From Maribacter hydrothermalis (GTDB lineage: Bacteria; Bacteroidota; Bacteroidia; Flavobacteriales; Flavobacteriaceae): a stretch of 64,000 bases of DNA. The position numbers and the translations under genes are program-made. Below, piece after piece: positions 18,933-28,740 of the stretch; within the stretch, counting starts at the first letter, position 1, and the number at the start of each line of letters is the position of its first letter. The notes beneath the pieces were generated by a model. It ran no database searches, was not told the DNA's origin, and saw only the letters and a list, made by a program, of their open reading frames with translations. Location: contig NZ_CP018760.1 in NCBI RefSeq assembly GCF_001913155.1, forward strand, positions 2,666,001-2,730,000. The letters run 5' to 3'.

Positions 18933-19709
18933 TTAATTTTTTATTAAAAAGGGCAAAGATTTTTCCAGAAATTGCTCTGGGTTCTCTGCATGTAACCAAT
19001 GACCGGCGTTCTCTATAGTTTCAACCTTAGCGATAGGGAAGTGCAAATTGATTAACTCGATATCATTTTTGGTTATGTATTCTGAACGGTCCCCTCTTAG
19101 AAATAAGGTAGGGCCGCTATAGCTATCTGTGCTGCTTATGTTATCCCCAATTTCATCCATCTTTTCACTTAATACTTCTAAGTTAAATTTGAAGCATAAT
19201 TTTTTATTCTCATCCCTATCGAGATTTTTCAATAAAAATTGACGTATACCTAAGTTTGAAATATATTTTTTCAATTGCTGGTCAGCATCATTACGAGATT
19301 TTAAATTGGTGGTGTCTATTGCGTTTAACCCATTAATAATATCCTGGTGATGTGGCGGATAAAATTTTGGGGCAATATCGGCAATCAATAATTTATTTAC
19401 ACGCTCTGGATATGAACAGGCGAATTGCATTGCGGTTTTTCCTCCCATTGAATGGCCAATAACTGCTGCACTTTTTATCTCATAATGATTCATGTAGTTC
19501 AATAAATCATCTGAAAGAATATCATAATTAAAATTTGGGGAATGAAAACTTTTTCCATGGTTGCGTTGATCAACTAAATGAACTTGAAATCCATTTTCGG
19601 AATAAGAGGTTCCTAATGTTTTCCAATTATCAAGCATACCTAAAAATCCATGAAGAATAATTAGTGGCTTTCCTTCTCCTAAAATTAAAGAATGTAAAAT
19701 TTGCTTCAT
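18933..19709 (-). CDS. Alpha/beta hydrolase, YbfF-esterase-like
   Basis: A 258-residue alpha/beta hydrolase. It has the oxyanion-hole motif LHGFLG, the nucleophile elbow GHSMGG (Ser around residue 98), the acid region LRGDRSEYI and the histidine [15 protein letters not shown]. The layout is that of YbfF-type acyl esterases. Its ATG overlaps the pdxJ stop as ATGA, indicating translational coupling to pdxJ, although no biochemical link is obvious. Confidence 0.88.
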   Translation of the reverse strand: MKQILHSLILGEGKPLIILHGFLGMLDNWKTLGTSYSENGFQVHLVDQRNHGKSFHSPNFNYDILSDDLLNYMNHYEIKSAAVIGHSMGGKTAMQFACSYPERVNKLLIADIAPKFYPPHHQDIINGLNAIDTTNLKSRNDADQQLKKYISNLGIRQFLLKNLDRDENKKLCFKFNLEVLSEKMDEIGDNISSTDSYSGPTLFLRGDRSEYITKNDIELINLHFPIAKVETIENAGHWLHAENPEQFLEKSLPFLIKN

Positions 19710-20419
19710 TTTAACTTGTGTAAATACATATTTACCACATTATCAAGTCCTAAATATAACGCTTCGCTGATAAGGGCATGTCCTATGGATACTTCTAGTA
19801 AATTAGGAATATTTTTTGCAAAATATTCAATATTTTCTAAACTTAAATCATGTCCGGCATTAATGCCAAGTCCTAATTCGTTAGCAATGTTGGCCGCTTT
19901 TATAAAAGGGGTAATGGCTTTTTCTTTATTTAGTGCGTAATTAACAGCATAACTTTCAGTATATAATTCAATACGGTCAGTACCAACGGCCTTAGCACCT
20001 TTTATCATTTCAGTATCTGGATCCACAAAAATTGAAGTTCGTATGCCGGCTTGTTTAAAGGTTTTTATGACTTCACTTAAAAAATCTTTAAACTTAACCG
20101 TATTCCAGCCGGCATTGGATGTAATTGCATTTACCGAGTCTGGAACTAGAGTTACTTGTTCTGGCTTTACTTCAAGTACTAAATCTATAAACTTTGAAAT
20201 AGGGTTGCCTTCAATGTTAAATTCAGTTTTTACCACTTTTTTTAAATCCCTAGCATCTTGATAGCGGATATGACGTTCATCTGGTCTTGGGTGAATTGTA
20301 ATTCCTTGTGCGCCAAAATCTTCTAGGTCACTCGAAACCTTTAGTAAATTAGGAACATTTCCGCCCCGGGCATTTCTAAGTGTTGCTATTTTGTTTACGT
20401 TAACGCTAAGTTTTGTCAT
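19706..20419 (-). CDS. pdxJ: Pyridoxine 5'-phosphate synthase
   Basis: A 237-residue TIM barrel that condenses 1-deoxyxylulose 5-phosphate with 3-amino-2-oxopropyl phosphate in vitamin B6 synthesis. The start at [20 protein letters not shown] (20419) fits the family; an upstream ATG at 20449 would add ten unsupported residues. Family motifs [21 protein letters not shown], the glutamate in TESYA and [10 protein letters not shown] are all present. It is divergent from the CBS-nadK operon and coupled to the downstream hydrolase. Confidence 0.96.
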   Translation of the reverse strand: MTKLSVNVNKIATLRNARGGNVPNLLKVSSDLEDFGAQGITIHPRPDERHIRYQDARDLKKVVKTEFNIEGNPISKFIDLVLEVKPEQVTLVPDSVNAITSNAGWNTVKFKDFLSEVIKTFKQAGIRTSIFVDPDTEMIKGAKAVGTDRIELYTESYAVNYALNKEKAITPFIKAANIANELGLGINAGHDLSLENIEYFAKNIPNLLEVSIGHALISEALYLGLDNVVNMYLHKLK

Positions 20420-20511
20420 TATGTCGTATTTACCTTTTAAGTGCATCAAAAATACGAATAAGGCACGCCTTTTGATATTATTAATTGTTATTTTGCGTTA
20501 TATATAAACCT

Positions 20512-21168
20512 ATGCAGATTCAAGAACATATAATTACGAACATTCCGGTATTTGAAATAAAAGCGACTTTTGAAAAAATTTTACAATTTTTTCAAGATAC
20601 CACGTATTCTCATATTGCTATTGTGGAAGAGGGTAGATTTTTAGGTGTTTTTTCTGAAAATGATGCTGATGTATTGCTTCCTGAAACTAAAATAGAAGAG
20701 TTTAGATATGAATTGGGTAGCTTTTTTGTTAGAAAAGATACAAATTGGTTAGATGTTTTAGAGGCATTCGCCAAAAACGAAGCTAATTTGTTACCCATTT
20801 TAAACGAAAAAGAAGAGGTTGAAGGCTATTACGATTTAACCGATATTGTAGCAGTCTTTATTGATACCCCATTTTTTACAGATCCAGGTAGCATTTTAGT
20901 AGTAGCTACAGGTATTAAAGATTATTCATTTAGCGAAATTGCTCAAATTGTAGAGAGTAATAATGCCAAGCTTATTGGTGGGTTTATTACAGATACCCAA
21001 AACGATATAATTCAAGTTACGCTAAAGATTACGGCCGAGAATTATAATAAGGTAGTACAAACATTTAGGCGATATAATTATCATATTCTTTTTGGTAATA
21101 GTGATGATGAATTTTTAGAAGAGCTTAAAAGTCGTTCAGATTATTTAGATAAATACCTTAATGTATAG
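20512..21168 (+). CDS. CBS-domain protein
   Basis: A 218-residue cytoplasmic protein with a pair of CBS domains in its first 125 residues (TYSHIAIVEEGRFLGVFSEND, and NEANLLPILNEKEEVEGYYD) and an ACT-like C-terminal half. CBS pairs usually bind adenine nucleotides. It precedes nadK with 1 nt between stop and start, so adenylate or NAD(P)-linked sensing is a reasonable but untested idea. Start taken at MQIQEHIITNIPVFEI (20512). Confidence 0.85.
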   Translation: MQIQEHIITNIPVFEIKATFEKILQFFQDTTYSHIAIVEEGRFLGVFSENDADVLLPETKIEEFRYELGSFFVRKDTNWLDVLEAFAKNEANLLPILNEKEEVEGYYDLTDIVAVFIDTPFFTDPGSILVVATGIKDYSFSEIAQIVESNNAKLIGGFITDTQNDIIQVTLKITAENYNKVVQTFRRYNYHILFGNSDDEFLEELKSRSDYLDKYLNV

Positions 21169-21169
21169 T

Positions 21170-22051
21170 ATGAAAGTAGCTATATATGGACAAATATACC
21201 AAGATAATGCTATTGAATATCTCGTAGAATTATTAGACGAGCTGAGAAAAGTGTCTGCCGAGGTTTTTATAGAAAAAGATTTTTTTGAACTTTATAGTAC
21301 ATTAAACTACGCTGTTTCTTACCAAACATTTACTATAAACAAGGGATTGAATTCAACTTTCGATATGTTTGTAAGTTTTGGTGGTGATGGAACTATTTTA
21401 AGAGCAACCACTTTTGTTAAGGATTTAGGTATTCCTATAGTTGGTGTCAACACCGGTAGGTTAGGTTTTCTTTCTACATTTAAAAAAGAAGATGTTAGGA
21501 AAGTCGTTAAAGAGTTTAACGAAGGAGCGTATACTGTCGTTGAACGAAGTTTGGTTCAATTAAGAACCGAAAAGCTAGATATCGAGTTTGGTGATTTAAA
21601 TTTTGCCTTAAATGAAATTACTGTAAGTAGAAAAGACACCACCTCTATGATAACAGTAGAAACTTATTTAAATAATGAATACCTAACCTCTTATTGGGCA
21701 GACGGATTAATTGTCTCTACCCCAACAGGCTCAACCGGTTATTCATTAAGTTGTGGAGGCCCTGTAATTGTGCCAACTGCTAAATCTTTGGTATTGACGC
21801 CAATTGCACCGCATAACCTTAATGCAAGACCATTAGTGATTTCTGATGATACTATAATTCGATTAAAAGTATCTGGTAGAGAAGAAAATCATTTGGTGTC
21901 GTTAGATTCTAGAATTGCTTCATTAGAAAATGGAGAAGAAATTACCATTAGTAAAGCTCCTTTTACTATCAAAATGATTGAATATACGTCTGAAAGTTTT
22001 TTAAAGACCCTTAGAAATAAGCTACTTTGGGGTGAGGATAGACGAAATTGA
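21170..22051 (+). CDS. nadK: NAD kinase
   Basis: A 293-residue kinase making NADP from NAD. The GGDG motif is in FVSFGGDGTILRATTF, followed by VNTGRLGFLSTF, the NE-rich LNEITVSRKD and STPTGSTGYSLSCGGP. All catalytic motifs are intact. The start at 21170 is one base after the CBS gene stop; the earlier ATG at 21161 lies inside that gene. It is part of the run toward bamA. Confidence 0.97.
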   Translation: MKVAIYGQIYQDNAIEYLVELLDELRKVSAEVFIEKDFFELYSTLNYAVSYQTFTINKGLNSTFDMFVSFGGDGTILRATTFVKDLGIPIVGVNTGRLGFLSTFKKEDVRKVVKEFNEGAYTVVERSLVQLRTEKLDIEFGDLNFALNEITVSRKDTTSMITVETYLNNEYLTSYWADGLIVSTPTGSTGYSLSCGGPVIVPTAKSLVLTPIAPHNLNARPLVISDDTIIRLKVSGREENHLVSLDSRIASLENGEEITISKAPFTIKMIEYTSESFLKTLRNKLLWGEDRRN

Positions 22052-22164
22052 GCCTACTTGTAAACAATAAATGACCTTAATTGCTGTTTATCCATTGTGA
22101 ACATGAAAATTGTTCTGTTTTCTATTGCTGATAGGAGATGGCCGATAATTGTAAAAATTATTTT

Positions 22165-22851
22165 ATGCGTTACACAGCGTTTTTGATATTGTTTTTTTTG
22201 CTCTCAAGTCTACAATCTCAGACTTATGAAGTAGGTGTTTTTGCAGGTGGAGCTAATACTATTAGTGATGTTGGGAAGACAAACTACATTTTACCTTCAG
22301 ATATCGCTTTTGGAGGATTGTTTAAATGGAATATTAGTAAAAGATATGCATGGAGAGGTAGTTTAACATATGGTCAGTTTACTGCAGATGACAATAAATC
22401 GAGCTCTACGGCTAGACAACAAAGAGGTTATATCGTAGATAATTCTATTTTAGAAGGTTCGGTTGGTTTGGAATTTAATTTCGTAGAATATAATTTGCAC
22501 AAGCTTGGTCCAGCCTTTACACCATATTTATATACGGGTCTTACTTATTTTAGATACGATTATCAGTATTTTAATGGCGGTGTTTTGCAAGAAATTGAAC
22601 AGAAAGATGGTAGTTTTGCAATACCAATGACTGTAGGCTTTAAGTATCGTATTAATCAGTTTCTTATTTTTGGGGGCGAAATAGGTGCTAGGTATACATT
22701 TACAGATAACCTGGATGCCAGTAACCCTGAAGGTTCAAACTTTGAAGAATTTCAATTTGGTAATATTTTTAGTGATGATTGGTATGTGTTTTCTGGGTTA
22801 ACCTTGACCTATACTTTTGGTAGAAAACCATGTATGGATTGTTTTGAGTAA
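22165..22851 (+). CDS. DUF6089 family outer-membrane beta-barrel protein
   Basis: A roughly 228-residue exported protein. MRYTAFLILFFLLSSLQSQ is a signal peptide, so start 22165 is preferred over the ATG at 22138. The mature part alternates aromatic and polar strands (YEVGVFAGGAN, YLYTGLTYFRYDY, FLIFGGEIGARYTF) like an eight-stranded barrel and ends GRKPCMDCFE. This family sits before uppS-bamA in many Flavobacteriia. The stop codon is inside copy 2 of the intergenic repeat. Confidence 0.8.
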   Translation: MRYTAFLILFFLLSSLQSQTYEVGVFAGGANTISDVGKTNYILPSDIAFGGLFKWNISKRYAWRGSLTYGQFTADDNKSSSTARQQRGYIVDNSILEGSVGLEFNFVEYNLHKLGPAFTPYLYTGLTYFRYDYQYFNGGVLQEIEQKDGSFAIPMTVGFKYRINQFLIFGGEIGARYTFTDNLDASNPEGSNFEEFQFGNIFSDDWYVFSGLTLTYTFGRKPCMDCFE

Positions 22852-22972
22852 ACTGCCTAGTGGCAAGCCCGCGACGCAAGAAAGCGAAATTCAACATTAA
22901 AAACAACGTAAGTTTGTCTAACCGGTAGGCGAGCATCAAAGTATTTAAATCTGGATTATCGAGTAAAATAGA
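22846..22972 (+). repeat. Intergenic repeat, copy 2, with hairpin
   Basis: It begins GAGTAAACTGCC at the stop codon of the DUF6089 gene and ends CTGGATTATCGAGTAAAAT just before the uppS ATG. The hairpin TGCC-TAGT-GGCA (22854-22865) replaces the A:T pair of copy 1 with G:C, while AAGCC-GCGA is conserved. The middle is longer and diverged. Confidence 0.7.
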
Positions 22973-22973
22973 A

Positions 22974-23714
22974 ATGAGCGAAGTAAAAGATATCGATAAA
23001 CACAATGTTCCCAAACACTTGGCTATTATCATGGACGGTAACGGTAGGTGGGCAAAGCAACGTGGCAAACTTAGGGTTTTTGGACATGAGCATGGTGTTA
23101 AAACTGTAAGAATAGTAGTTGAGCAATGTGCACAATTAGGAGTTGATTTCTTAACCCTTTACACTTTTTCAACCGAAAATTGGAATAGACCAAAAGTTGA
23201 AGTTCAAACGTTAATGCGTTTATTAGTGTCCTCTCTAAAGAAAGAACTTAAAACATTTAACAAAAATAATATTCGCTTAAACACAATAGGTAATATTGAA
23301 GCTTTACCTTCAAAAGCATATAAAGAATTGACTGGGGTTGTAGATCAAACCAAGCAAAATACAGGCATGACGCTCACCTTGGCTTTGAGCTATGGAGCAA
23401 GAGAAGAGATGCAGTCAGCTATAAAAGCAATTAGTACCAAAGTTAAAAATAATATAATTTCAATTGAAAATATTGATGAAACCATTATAAATAACCATCT
23501 TTACACGCATAATTTACCAGACGTAGACTTGCTTATCCGTACTAGTGGAGAACATCGGATCAGCAATTTTTTGTTATGGCAAATTGCATATGCAGAGTTA
23601 TATTTTATTGATGTATTTTGGCCAGATTTTAGAGAATATCATTTAATAGAGGCCATAAAAAATTACCAGAACAGAGAACGAAGATTTGGAAAAACAAGCG
23701 AACAACTCACTTAA
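22974..23714 (+). CDS. uppS: Isoprenyl transferase (undecaprenyl diphosphate synthase)
   Basis: A 246-residue cis-prenyltransferase that makes the C55 carrier for peptidoglycan and O-antigen. The catalytic Asp lies in AIIMDGNGRWAKQRG. STENWNRP and the C-terminal RTSGEHRISNFLLWQ with ELYF are family signatures. The next gene, bamA, starts 4 nt after the stop, so the pair is an operon typical of the phylum. Confidence 0.97.
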   Translation: MSEVKDIDKHNVPKHLAIIMDGNGRWAKQRGKLRVFGHEHGVKTVRIVVEQCAQLGVDFLTLYTFSTENWNRPKVEVQTLMRLLVSSLKKELKTFNKNNIRLNTIGNIEALPSKAYKELTGVVDQTKQNTGMTLTLALSYGAREEMQSAIKAISTKVKNNIISIENIDETIINNHLYTHNLPDVDLLIRTSGEHRISNFLLWQIAYAELYFIDVFWPDFREYHLIEAIKNYQNRERRFGKTSEQLT

Positions 23715-23718
23715 AGAT

Positions 23719-26322
23719 ATGACGAGGTTCATATCCTTGAACCACATTTTTACCACCTTTTTATTGTTAACTACCTTCTTTGTCGCCGCACAGGATGCTA
23801 CCTATGAGGATGGTAAAACTTATATTCTTGGAGGTATAGATGTCACTGGACTTCAAAGTTATAATGAGCAAACGGTAAAAACGTACACAGGCCTTAGAGT
23901 AGGTCAACCAATTACCTTGCCTGGCGAGCAAATCAGTGAGGTGATTAAAAAGTTATGGGGACTAGAGCTATTTAGCGAAATTGAATTTTACATTACCAAT
24001 ATCGAAGAAAATACCGTTTTTTTAGAATTGAATATAATTGAACGTCCTACCTTGGCCAATGTTACTTTCTATGGGGTTAAAAAAGGAAAAATAGAAGGCT
24101 TAATTAAAGATACCGATTTAAAAAAGGGTAAAAAAATTACCGAAAGCCTTATTTCAAACTCTAAAAATTATATTGCTAATAAGTACAAGAAGCAAGGGTT
24201 TTTAAATGCCCAAGTTAATATTGCGACGGCTAAAGATACCTCAGATACAAATACTGAGAACATGGTGGTCAATGTTAAAAAAGGAGATAAAGTTAAAATT
24301 CGTAAAATAGTTTTTGAAGGTAATGAGCAATTAAGTGATAAAAAACTCCGCAAAGCTTTAAAGAGTACTAAACAGAAAAAGTTAGGTAGATTTTGGAAGA
24401 AATCTAAATTTATTCAAGATGATTACGAAGATGATTTAGGCTTATTAGTAGATAAGTTTGCCGAAAATGGTTACCGAGATGCTAGAGTTATTTCAGATTC
24501 TGTTATAAAAATAGATGAGAATAACATTGATCTAAGAATAAAAGTTGAAGAAGGTGATAAATATTACTTTGGTAATATAGATTTCGTTGGTAATACGGTG
24601 TATACGGATCGTCAACTAAACCAAGTTCTTGGTATTAAAAAAGGAGATACTTATAATGGCGTATTGTTAAGAGAGCGTATTGCTGACAATACTAAGCCCG
24701 ACCCAACCGATGTAACTAGTTTGTATCAAAATAATGGATACTTATTTTCAACAATAAACCCTGTTGAAATGTCCGCTGCTAACGATACCATTGATTTCGA
24801 AATTAGAATTATAGAGGGTAAAGAAACTTTTTTGAATCATGTAACGGTTTCTGGTAATGATAAAACCAACGATCACGTTATTTATCGTGAGTTACGTACT
24901 AGACCTGGCCAAAAATATGATAAATCAGATATAATTAGAAGTATACGTGAATTAGGTCAACTAGGCTTTTTTGATGCGGAACAAATAACACCTGATGTTT
25001 TAAATGCCAACCCTAATGAAGGTACAGTTGATTTAGCTTGGAGTTTGGTAGAATCTGGATCTAGCCAAATAGAACTACAAGGTGGTTATGGTGGTGGTGG
25101 CTTCATTGGTACTTTAGGGCTTTCATTTAGTAACTTCTCTATTCAAAATCTATTTAAAGGAGAAAAATATAAGCCTGTTCCTATGGGTGACGGACAAACA
25201 TTTGCACTACGTATGCAAGCCAGTAGAACTTTTAGGGTATACAGTTTAAACTTTTCTGAGCCTTGGCTGGGAGGTAAAAAACCAGTTCGTTTTAATCTAA
25301 GTTTATCCAGAACACAACAGTTTGCTGCATCTTATGGTAATAATGGTAATGTTGAGGTAAGTAAAGATCAACAATTCTCTATTACAGGTATAACCGCTGG
25401 TCTTGCCAAACGTGTGCAATGGCCAGATGATTTCTTTACCATATCACATTCATTGGGATACCAGTTATACGATTTTAGAAATTATAATATCGGACTCTTT
25501 AATTTCGGTAATGGTAAGGCAAATTCGTTGGCCTATACTTTTGGGATATCTAGAAACGCTACCGAAGGAGGGCGTATTTTTCCGAGAGGAGGTTCTGATT
25601 TTGAAATTACGGCAAAATTTACACCGCCATGGTCGTTATTTAGTAATAAAGATTTTAGAGCACTAAAGAATAGATCTGAAGAATTAGACGATAAAAAGAA
25701 CACAGAAGGTTTAACAACTTTAGAAAATAATGAATTGCAAGATATCGATCAAGAACGATTTAGATTATTGGAGTATTATAAAATAAAATTTAAAGGTGAT
25801 TGGTATACCACGCTAGTAGATAAATTGGTTTTGAAATCTAATGCGGAATTTGGTTTCTTAGGTAGCTATAATAGTGCGGTAGGTAATGTGCCTTTTGAGC
25901 GTTTTTATGTAGGTGGTGACGGTATGGGGAATTTTACCCTAGATGGTAGGGACGTAGTACGATTAAGAGGATATGACAACCAGTCTATTACGCCATATGC
26001 AGAAGGAGCTACTACACCAGATGGTGCCTTAATTTACAATAAGTTTTCTCTTGAACTACGTTATCCGTTAACATTAAAGCCTTCTGCATCTATTTATGGA
26101 CTTGCATTTTTAGAAGGTGGTAATGCCTTCAACAATTTTCAAGACTTTAATCCGTTTCAATTAAAACGATCGGCCGGTGTGGGGCTGCGAATCTTTATGC
26201 CAGCATTTGGTTTGTTAGGTATCGATTTTGGTTACGGATTTGATGAGGATCTTAAACCACAATCTGCAGGACAGGGTCCTAGTGGATGGCAAACTCACTT
26301 CATTATTGGTCAGCAGTTTTAA
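23719..26322 (+). CDS. bamA: Outer membrane protein assembly factor BamA
   Basis: An 867-residue essential insertase of outer-membrane barrels. The signal peptide FISLNHIFTTFLLLTTFFVAA follows the start at 23719; an ATG at 23686 lies inside uppS. Five POTRA domains (about 30-430) are followed by a 16-strand barrel with RLRGYDNQ, the conserved Arg-Gly motif of the lid loop, and a C-terminal aromatic QQF. Ten residues after the TPPWS stretch, an insertion of charged residues (about 645-690) extends one loop. It is followed by two chaperone genes of the OmpH family. Confidence 0.96.
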   Translation: MTRFISLNHIFTTFLLLTTFFVAAQDATYEDGKTYILGGIDVTGLQSYNEQTVKTYTGLRVGQPITLPGEQISEVIKKLWGLELFSEIEFYITNIEENTVFLELNIIERPTLANVTFYGVKKGKIEGLIKDTDLKKGKKITESLISNSKNYIANKYKKQGFLNAQVNIATAKDTSDTNTENMVVNVKKGDKVKIRKIVFEGNEQLSDKKLRKALKSTKQKKLGRFWKKSKFIQDDYEDDLGLLVDKFAENGYRDARVISDSVIKIDENNIDLRIKVEEGDKYYFGNIDFVGNTVYTDRQLNQVLGIKKGDTYNGVLLRERIADNTKPDPTDVTSLYQNNGYLFSTINPVEMSAANDTIDFEIRIIEGKETFLNHVTVSGNDKTNDHVIYRELRTRPGQKYDKSDIIRSIRELGQLGFFDAEQITPDVLNANPNEGTVDLAWSLVESGSSQIELQGGYGGGGFIGTLGLSFSNFSIQNLFKGEKYKPVPMGDGQTFALRMQASRTFRVYSLNFSEPWLGGKKPVRFNLSLSRTQQFAASYGNNGNVEVSKDQQFSITGITAGLAKRVQWPDDFFTISHSLGYQLYDFRNYNIGLFNFGNGKANSLAYTFGISRNATEGGRIFPRGGSDFEITAKFTPPWSLFSNKDFRALKNRSEELDDKKNTEGLTTLENNELQDIDQERFRLLEYYKIKFKGDWYTTLVDKLVLKSNAEFGFLGSYNSAVGNVPFERFYVGGDGMGNFTLDGRDVVRLRGYDNQSITPYAEGATTPDGALIYNKFSLELRYPLTLKPSASIYGLAFLEGGNAFNNFQDFNPFQLKRSAGVGLRIFMPAFGLLGIDFGYGFDEDLKPQSAGQGPSGWQTHFIIGQQF

Positions 26323-26381
26323 TTTTCATTGAAATATAATAAACGCGCTATATGCTAATCCTTTCATTTTAAAAGATTTAG

Positions 26382-26389
26382 TAACTTTG
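26382..26389 (+). promoter_or_regulatory. -7 box upstream of the first ompH gene
   Basis: TAACTTTG fits TAnnTTTG, 37 bases before the ATG in the 103-bp bamA-ompH gap. It suggests the chaperones can be transcribed apart from bamA. No good TTG -33. Confidence 0.4.
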
Positions 26390-26425
26390 GCACGATATTT
26401 TCTATAGGATTAAACGATATCAATT

Positions 26426-27259
26426 ATGAGTTTAAAAACAAAAGTTCTTTTATTAGTTTCTGTCATTTTTATGACTATAGGTAGTTACGCCCAAAGAGGA
26501 GTTAGAATGGCCTATGTAGATATGGAGTATATCTTGGAAAATGTAGATGAATATAGAGATGCAACAGAGCAGTTAGAGACAAAAGTTCAGCGTTGGAAAG
26601 TTGAAGTTGAGCAAAAGCAAAGCGTTGTTGCACAAATGAAGAAAGACCTAATGGCGGAAAAAGTATTATTGACGCCAGAATTAATAGCTGAACGTGAAGA
26701 GGAGATTCAAATTCTCGAAAAAGAAATGATCGAGTATCAACAAGACCGTTTTGGGCCTCAAGGAGATTTGGTTTTGCAAAAAAGAAGGCTAATACAGCCT
26801 ATACAAGATCAGGTGTTTAATGAAGTACAGAAAATAGGTGCAAATAAAAAGTATGATTTTATTTTTGATAAATCTGCGGATGTTGTAATGTTGTATTCTG
26901 AAAAAAGACATGATATCAGCGATTTAGTTTTAAGGGACATTGCAAGGACTAGAAAAGTAAGCAAGCCTAGTAAAAAAGCTGAGGATAGAAGTAGATTAGA
27001 TGATTTTGAAGGAGATGATGAGCCAGAAGAGGTTAGTGAAGCTTTACAGGAACGTTTAGATAAAGCTACTGAAGCTGCGGAAGCGCGAGAAAAAACAGCA
27101 GCAGATACGAAAGCAGAGCAGTTGAAATTAAGAGAAGAAAGAAAAAAGGCGTACGAAGAAAGAAGAAAAAAATTGCTAGAAGAACGAGAAGCTAAGAAGC
27201 AAGAAAAATTAAAGGAAAGAAATAGCGATACCGAAAAAGATAATAACGGTACTATTTAA
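26426..27259 (+). CDS. OmpH/Skp-family periplasmic chaperone, long form
   Basis: A 277-residue exported protein with a signal peptide ending near residue 22 (IGSYAQ). The Skp-like start is RMAYVDMEYILENV, followed by a long Glu/Lys coiled coil and KYDFIFDKSADVVMLYS, the closing strand of the Skp body. Residues 180-277 are an extra, highly charged helical tail (KEERKKAYEERRKK-like), longer than usual Skp (about 160). It should hold unfolded outer-membrane proteins for BamA. Confidence 0.88.
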   Translation: MSLKTKVLLLVSVIFMTIGSYAQRGVRMAYVDMEYILENVDEYRDATEQLETKVQRWKVEVEQKQSVVAQMKKDLMAEKVLLTPELIAEREEEIQILEKEMIEYQQDRFGPQGDLVLQKRRLIQPIQDQVFNEVQKIGANKKYDFIFDKSADVVMLYSEKRHDISDLVLRDIARTRKVSKPSKKAEDRSRLDDFEGDDEPEEVSEALQERLDKATEAAEAREKTAADTKAEQLKLREERKKAYEERRKKLLEEREAKKQEKLKERNSDTEKDNNGTI

Positions 27260-27312
27260 ATAGGTTTATAACCATTAAAATTAACACTCAAATTAGAATT
27301 AAATTAACACTC

Positions 27313-27822
27313 ATGAAACAAGTAAAACAAATTGTGATAGCTTTATTCTTGTTAGTAGCAACAACAAGTTTTGTAAATGCCCAAAGTAAGGTAGCTCATA
27401 TCGATGTTACTCAATTATTATCAGCAATGCCAGAAATGAAGTCTGCAGAAGCTGAACTTAAAAAATTGCAAGAAACTTATAATGCAGATATTCAGGCTTC
27501 AATGACCGAGTTGCGTAACAAGTTTACGCAATACCAAAATGAAGCAGCAGCTAAATCTAAAGAAGAAAATGATAAAAGAGCTGTGGAATTACAAGGGTAT
27601 GAAAAGAATATAGGTGAAGCTCAACAAGCTGCACAACAAGAGTTTCAAAAGAAACAAGCAGAGTTATTTGCACCTATTTCAGAGAAAGCAAAAGCCGCTA
27701 TCGAGAAAGTTGCCGCTGCACAAGGTTTTGACTACGTTATTGATGCGCAAGCAGGTGGTGGTCTTATAGTTGCAAAAGGTAAAGATCTTTTAGCTGATGT
27801 TAAGAAACAATTAGGTTTCTAA
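27313..27822 (+). CDS. OmpH/Skp-family periplasmic chaperone, short form
   Basis: A 169-residue Skp-like chaperone of normal length. It has a signal peptide (FLLVATTSFVNAQ), the strand KVAHIDVTQLLSAMPEM, a coiled coil and the closing FDYVIDAQAGGGLIVAKG. It is a paralogue of the preceding gene, without the charged tail. Last gene of the run, followed by a strong terminator. Confidence 0.93.
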   Translation: MKQVKQIVIALFLLVATTSFVNAQSKVAHIDVTQLLSAMPEMKSAEAELKKLQETYNADIQASMTELRNKFTQYQNEAAAKSKEENDKRAVELQGYEKNIGEAQQAAQQEFQKKQAELFAPISEKAKAAIEKVAAAQGFDYVIDAQAGGGLIVAKGKDLLADVKKQLGF

Positions 27823-27841
27823 ATAGACTTTTATAAATAAG

Positions 27842-27872
27842 AAAAAGCCATCTAAATAAGATGGCTTTTTTT
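27842..27872. terminator. Bidirectional terminator between ompH and glycosyltransferase
   Basis: AAAGCCATCT pairs with AGATGGCTTT around an AAATA loop, with an A-run on one side and a T-run on the other. It closes both the bamA operon and the convergent KASIII-methyltransferase-GT2 operon. Confidence 0.88.
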
Positions 27873-28725
27873 ATGCTTTAATTTTTTGACTAATATTTCT
27901 CCACCGGAACCTTCTAATAAAAATACCTTCTTCTTCGGTAACAATATAATCGGTTTTGTTTTTGCTAGCTTGTAAAAAACCAACCATATTGTTCCAAAAA
28001 GATTTTATAGATTGGTTTTTCCATGCCATTTTTAATGAGGCAATACAAGTTATTGTAAAGCCATATCTCATGGTGTACATGGCTTTACCTTGTAATTTTT
28101 TGGCTTTTGTATTATAGGCTTTTCCAGTGGGTCTTAAATGTTTTACCTTTAAAGAAGTGTCTGTCTGTATAATATAGCCATGAAACCTTGCTAAAAGCTC
28201 ATCTACCGTATCCCATCCCATGACATTTTTTAGCCCGCCAATGGCTTTAAAACAAGATTTAGAATAGGTTTTAATGGCGCCTCGTACATGGTCTTTGTCC
28301 ATTGGGTGGTTTAGAACCCAATCTCCAGAATTGTTTTTCTCATATATAAACCCACCACAGATACCAATACTAGTGTTATTCTTGAAATGCATTGCAATAA
28401 CTTCAAAATAATTTTCAGGTAGTATAATATCGGCATCCAGTTTACCTATGAAATCAAAATTATCATCTAATAGTGCCTGTCCTTTGTTAAACGCATTTAT
28501 CACTTTGCGGCCAGGCATGTGATCCGTTGAAGAAACAATAGTCAATTTTTGAAAAATAGGATTCTCAGTACAATACTTATTGATTATAGTTTCTGAACCA
28601 TCATAGGAATTGTCATTAACGAGAATTACTTTCTTGGGCAATAGGGTTTGCTTGATTATGCTACTTAAATTGCTTTCTAAATAAGCCGCTTCATTGTGTA
28701 TCGGTATTACAAGATAATAATCCAT
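27871..28725 (-). CDS. Glycosyltransferase family 2
   Basis: A 284-residue GT-A glycosyltransferase. PIHNEAAYLESNLSSII and LVNDNSYDGSETIINKY form the nucleotide-binding fold. GKLDADIILPENYF carries the DxD-type metal motif, and MGWDTVDELLARFHGY sits at the acceptor side. No membrane helices are obvious. It is last in a three-gene operon with a methyltransferase (15 nt upstream) and a KASIII-type enzyme, suggesting work on a lipid or secondary metabolite. Donor and acceptor are unknown. Confidence 0.88.
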   Translation of the reverse strand: MDYYLVIPIHNEAAYLESNLSSIIKQTLLPKKVILVNDNSYDGSETIINKYCTENPIFQKLTIVSSTDHMPGRKVINAFNKGQALLDDNFDFIGKLDADIILPENYFEVIAMHFKNNTSIGICGGFIYEKNNSGDWVLNHPMDKDHVRGAIKTYSKSCFKAIGGLKNVMGWDTVDELLARFHGYIIQTDTSLKVKHLRPTGKAYNTKAKKLQGKAMYTMRYGFTITCIASLKMAWKNQSIKSFWNNMVGFLQASKNKTDYIVTEEEGIFIRRFRWRNISQKIKA

Positions 28726-28740
28726 ATGCGTTTTGGTTTA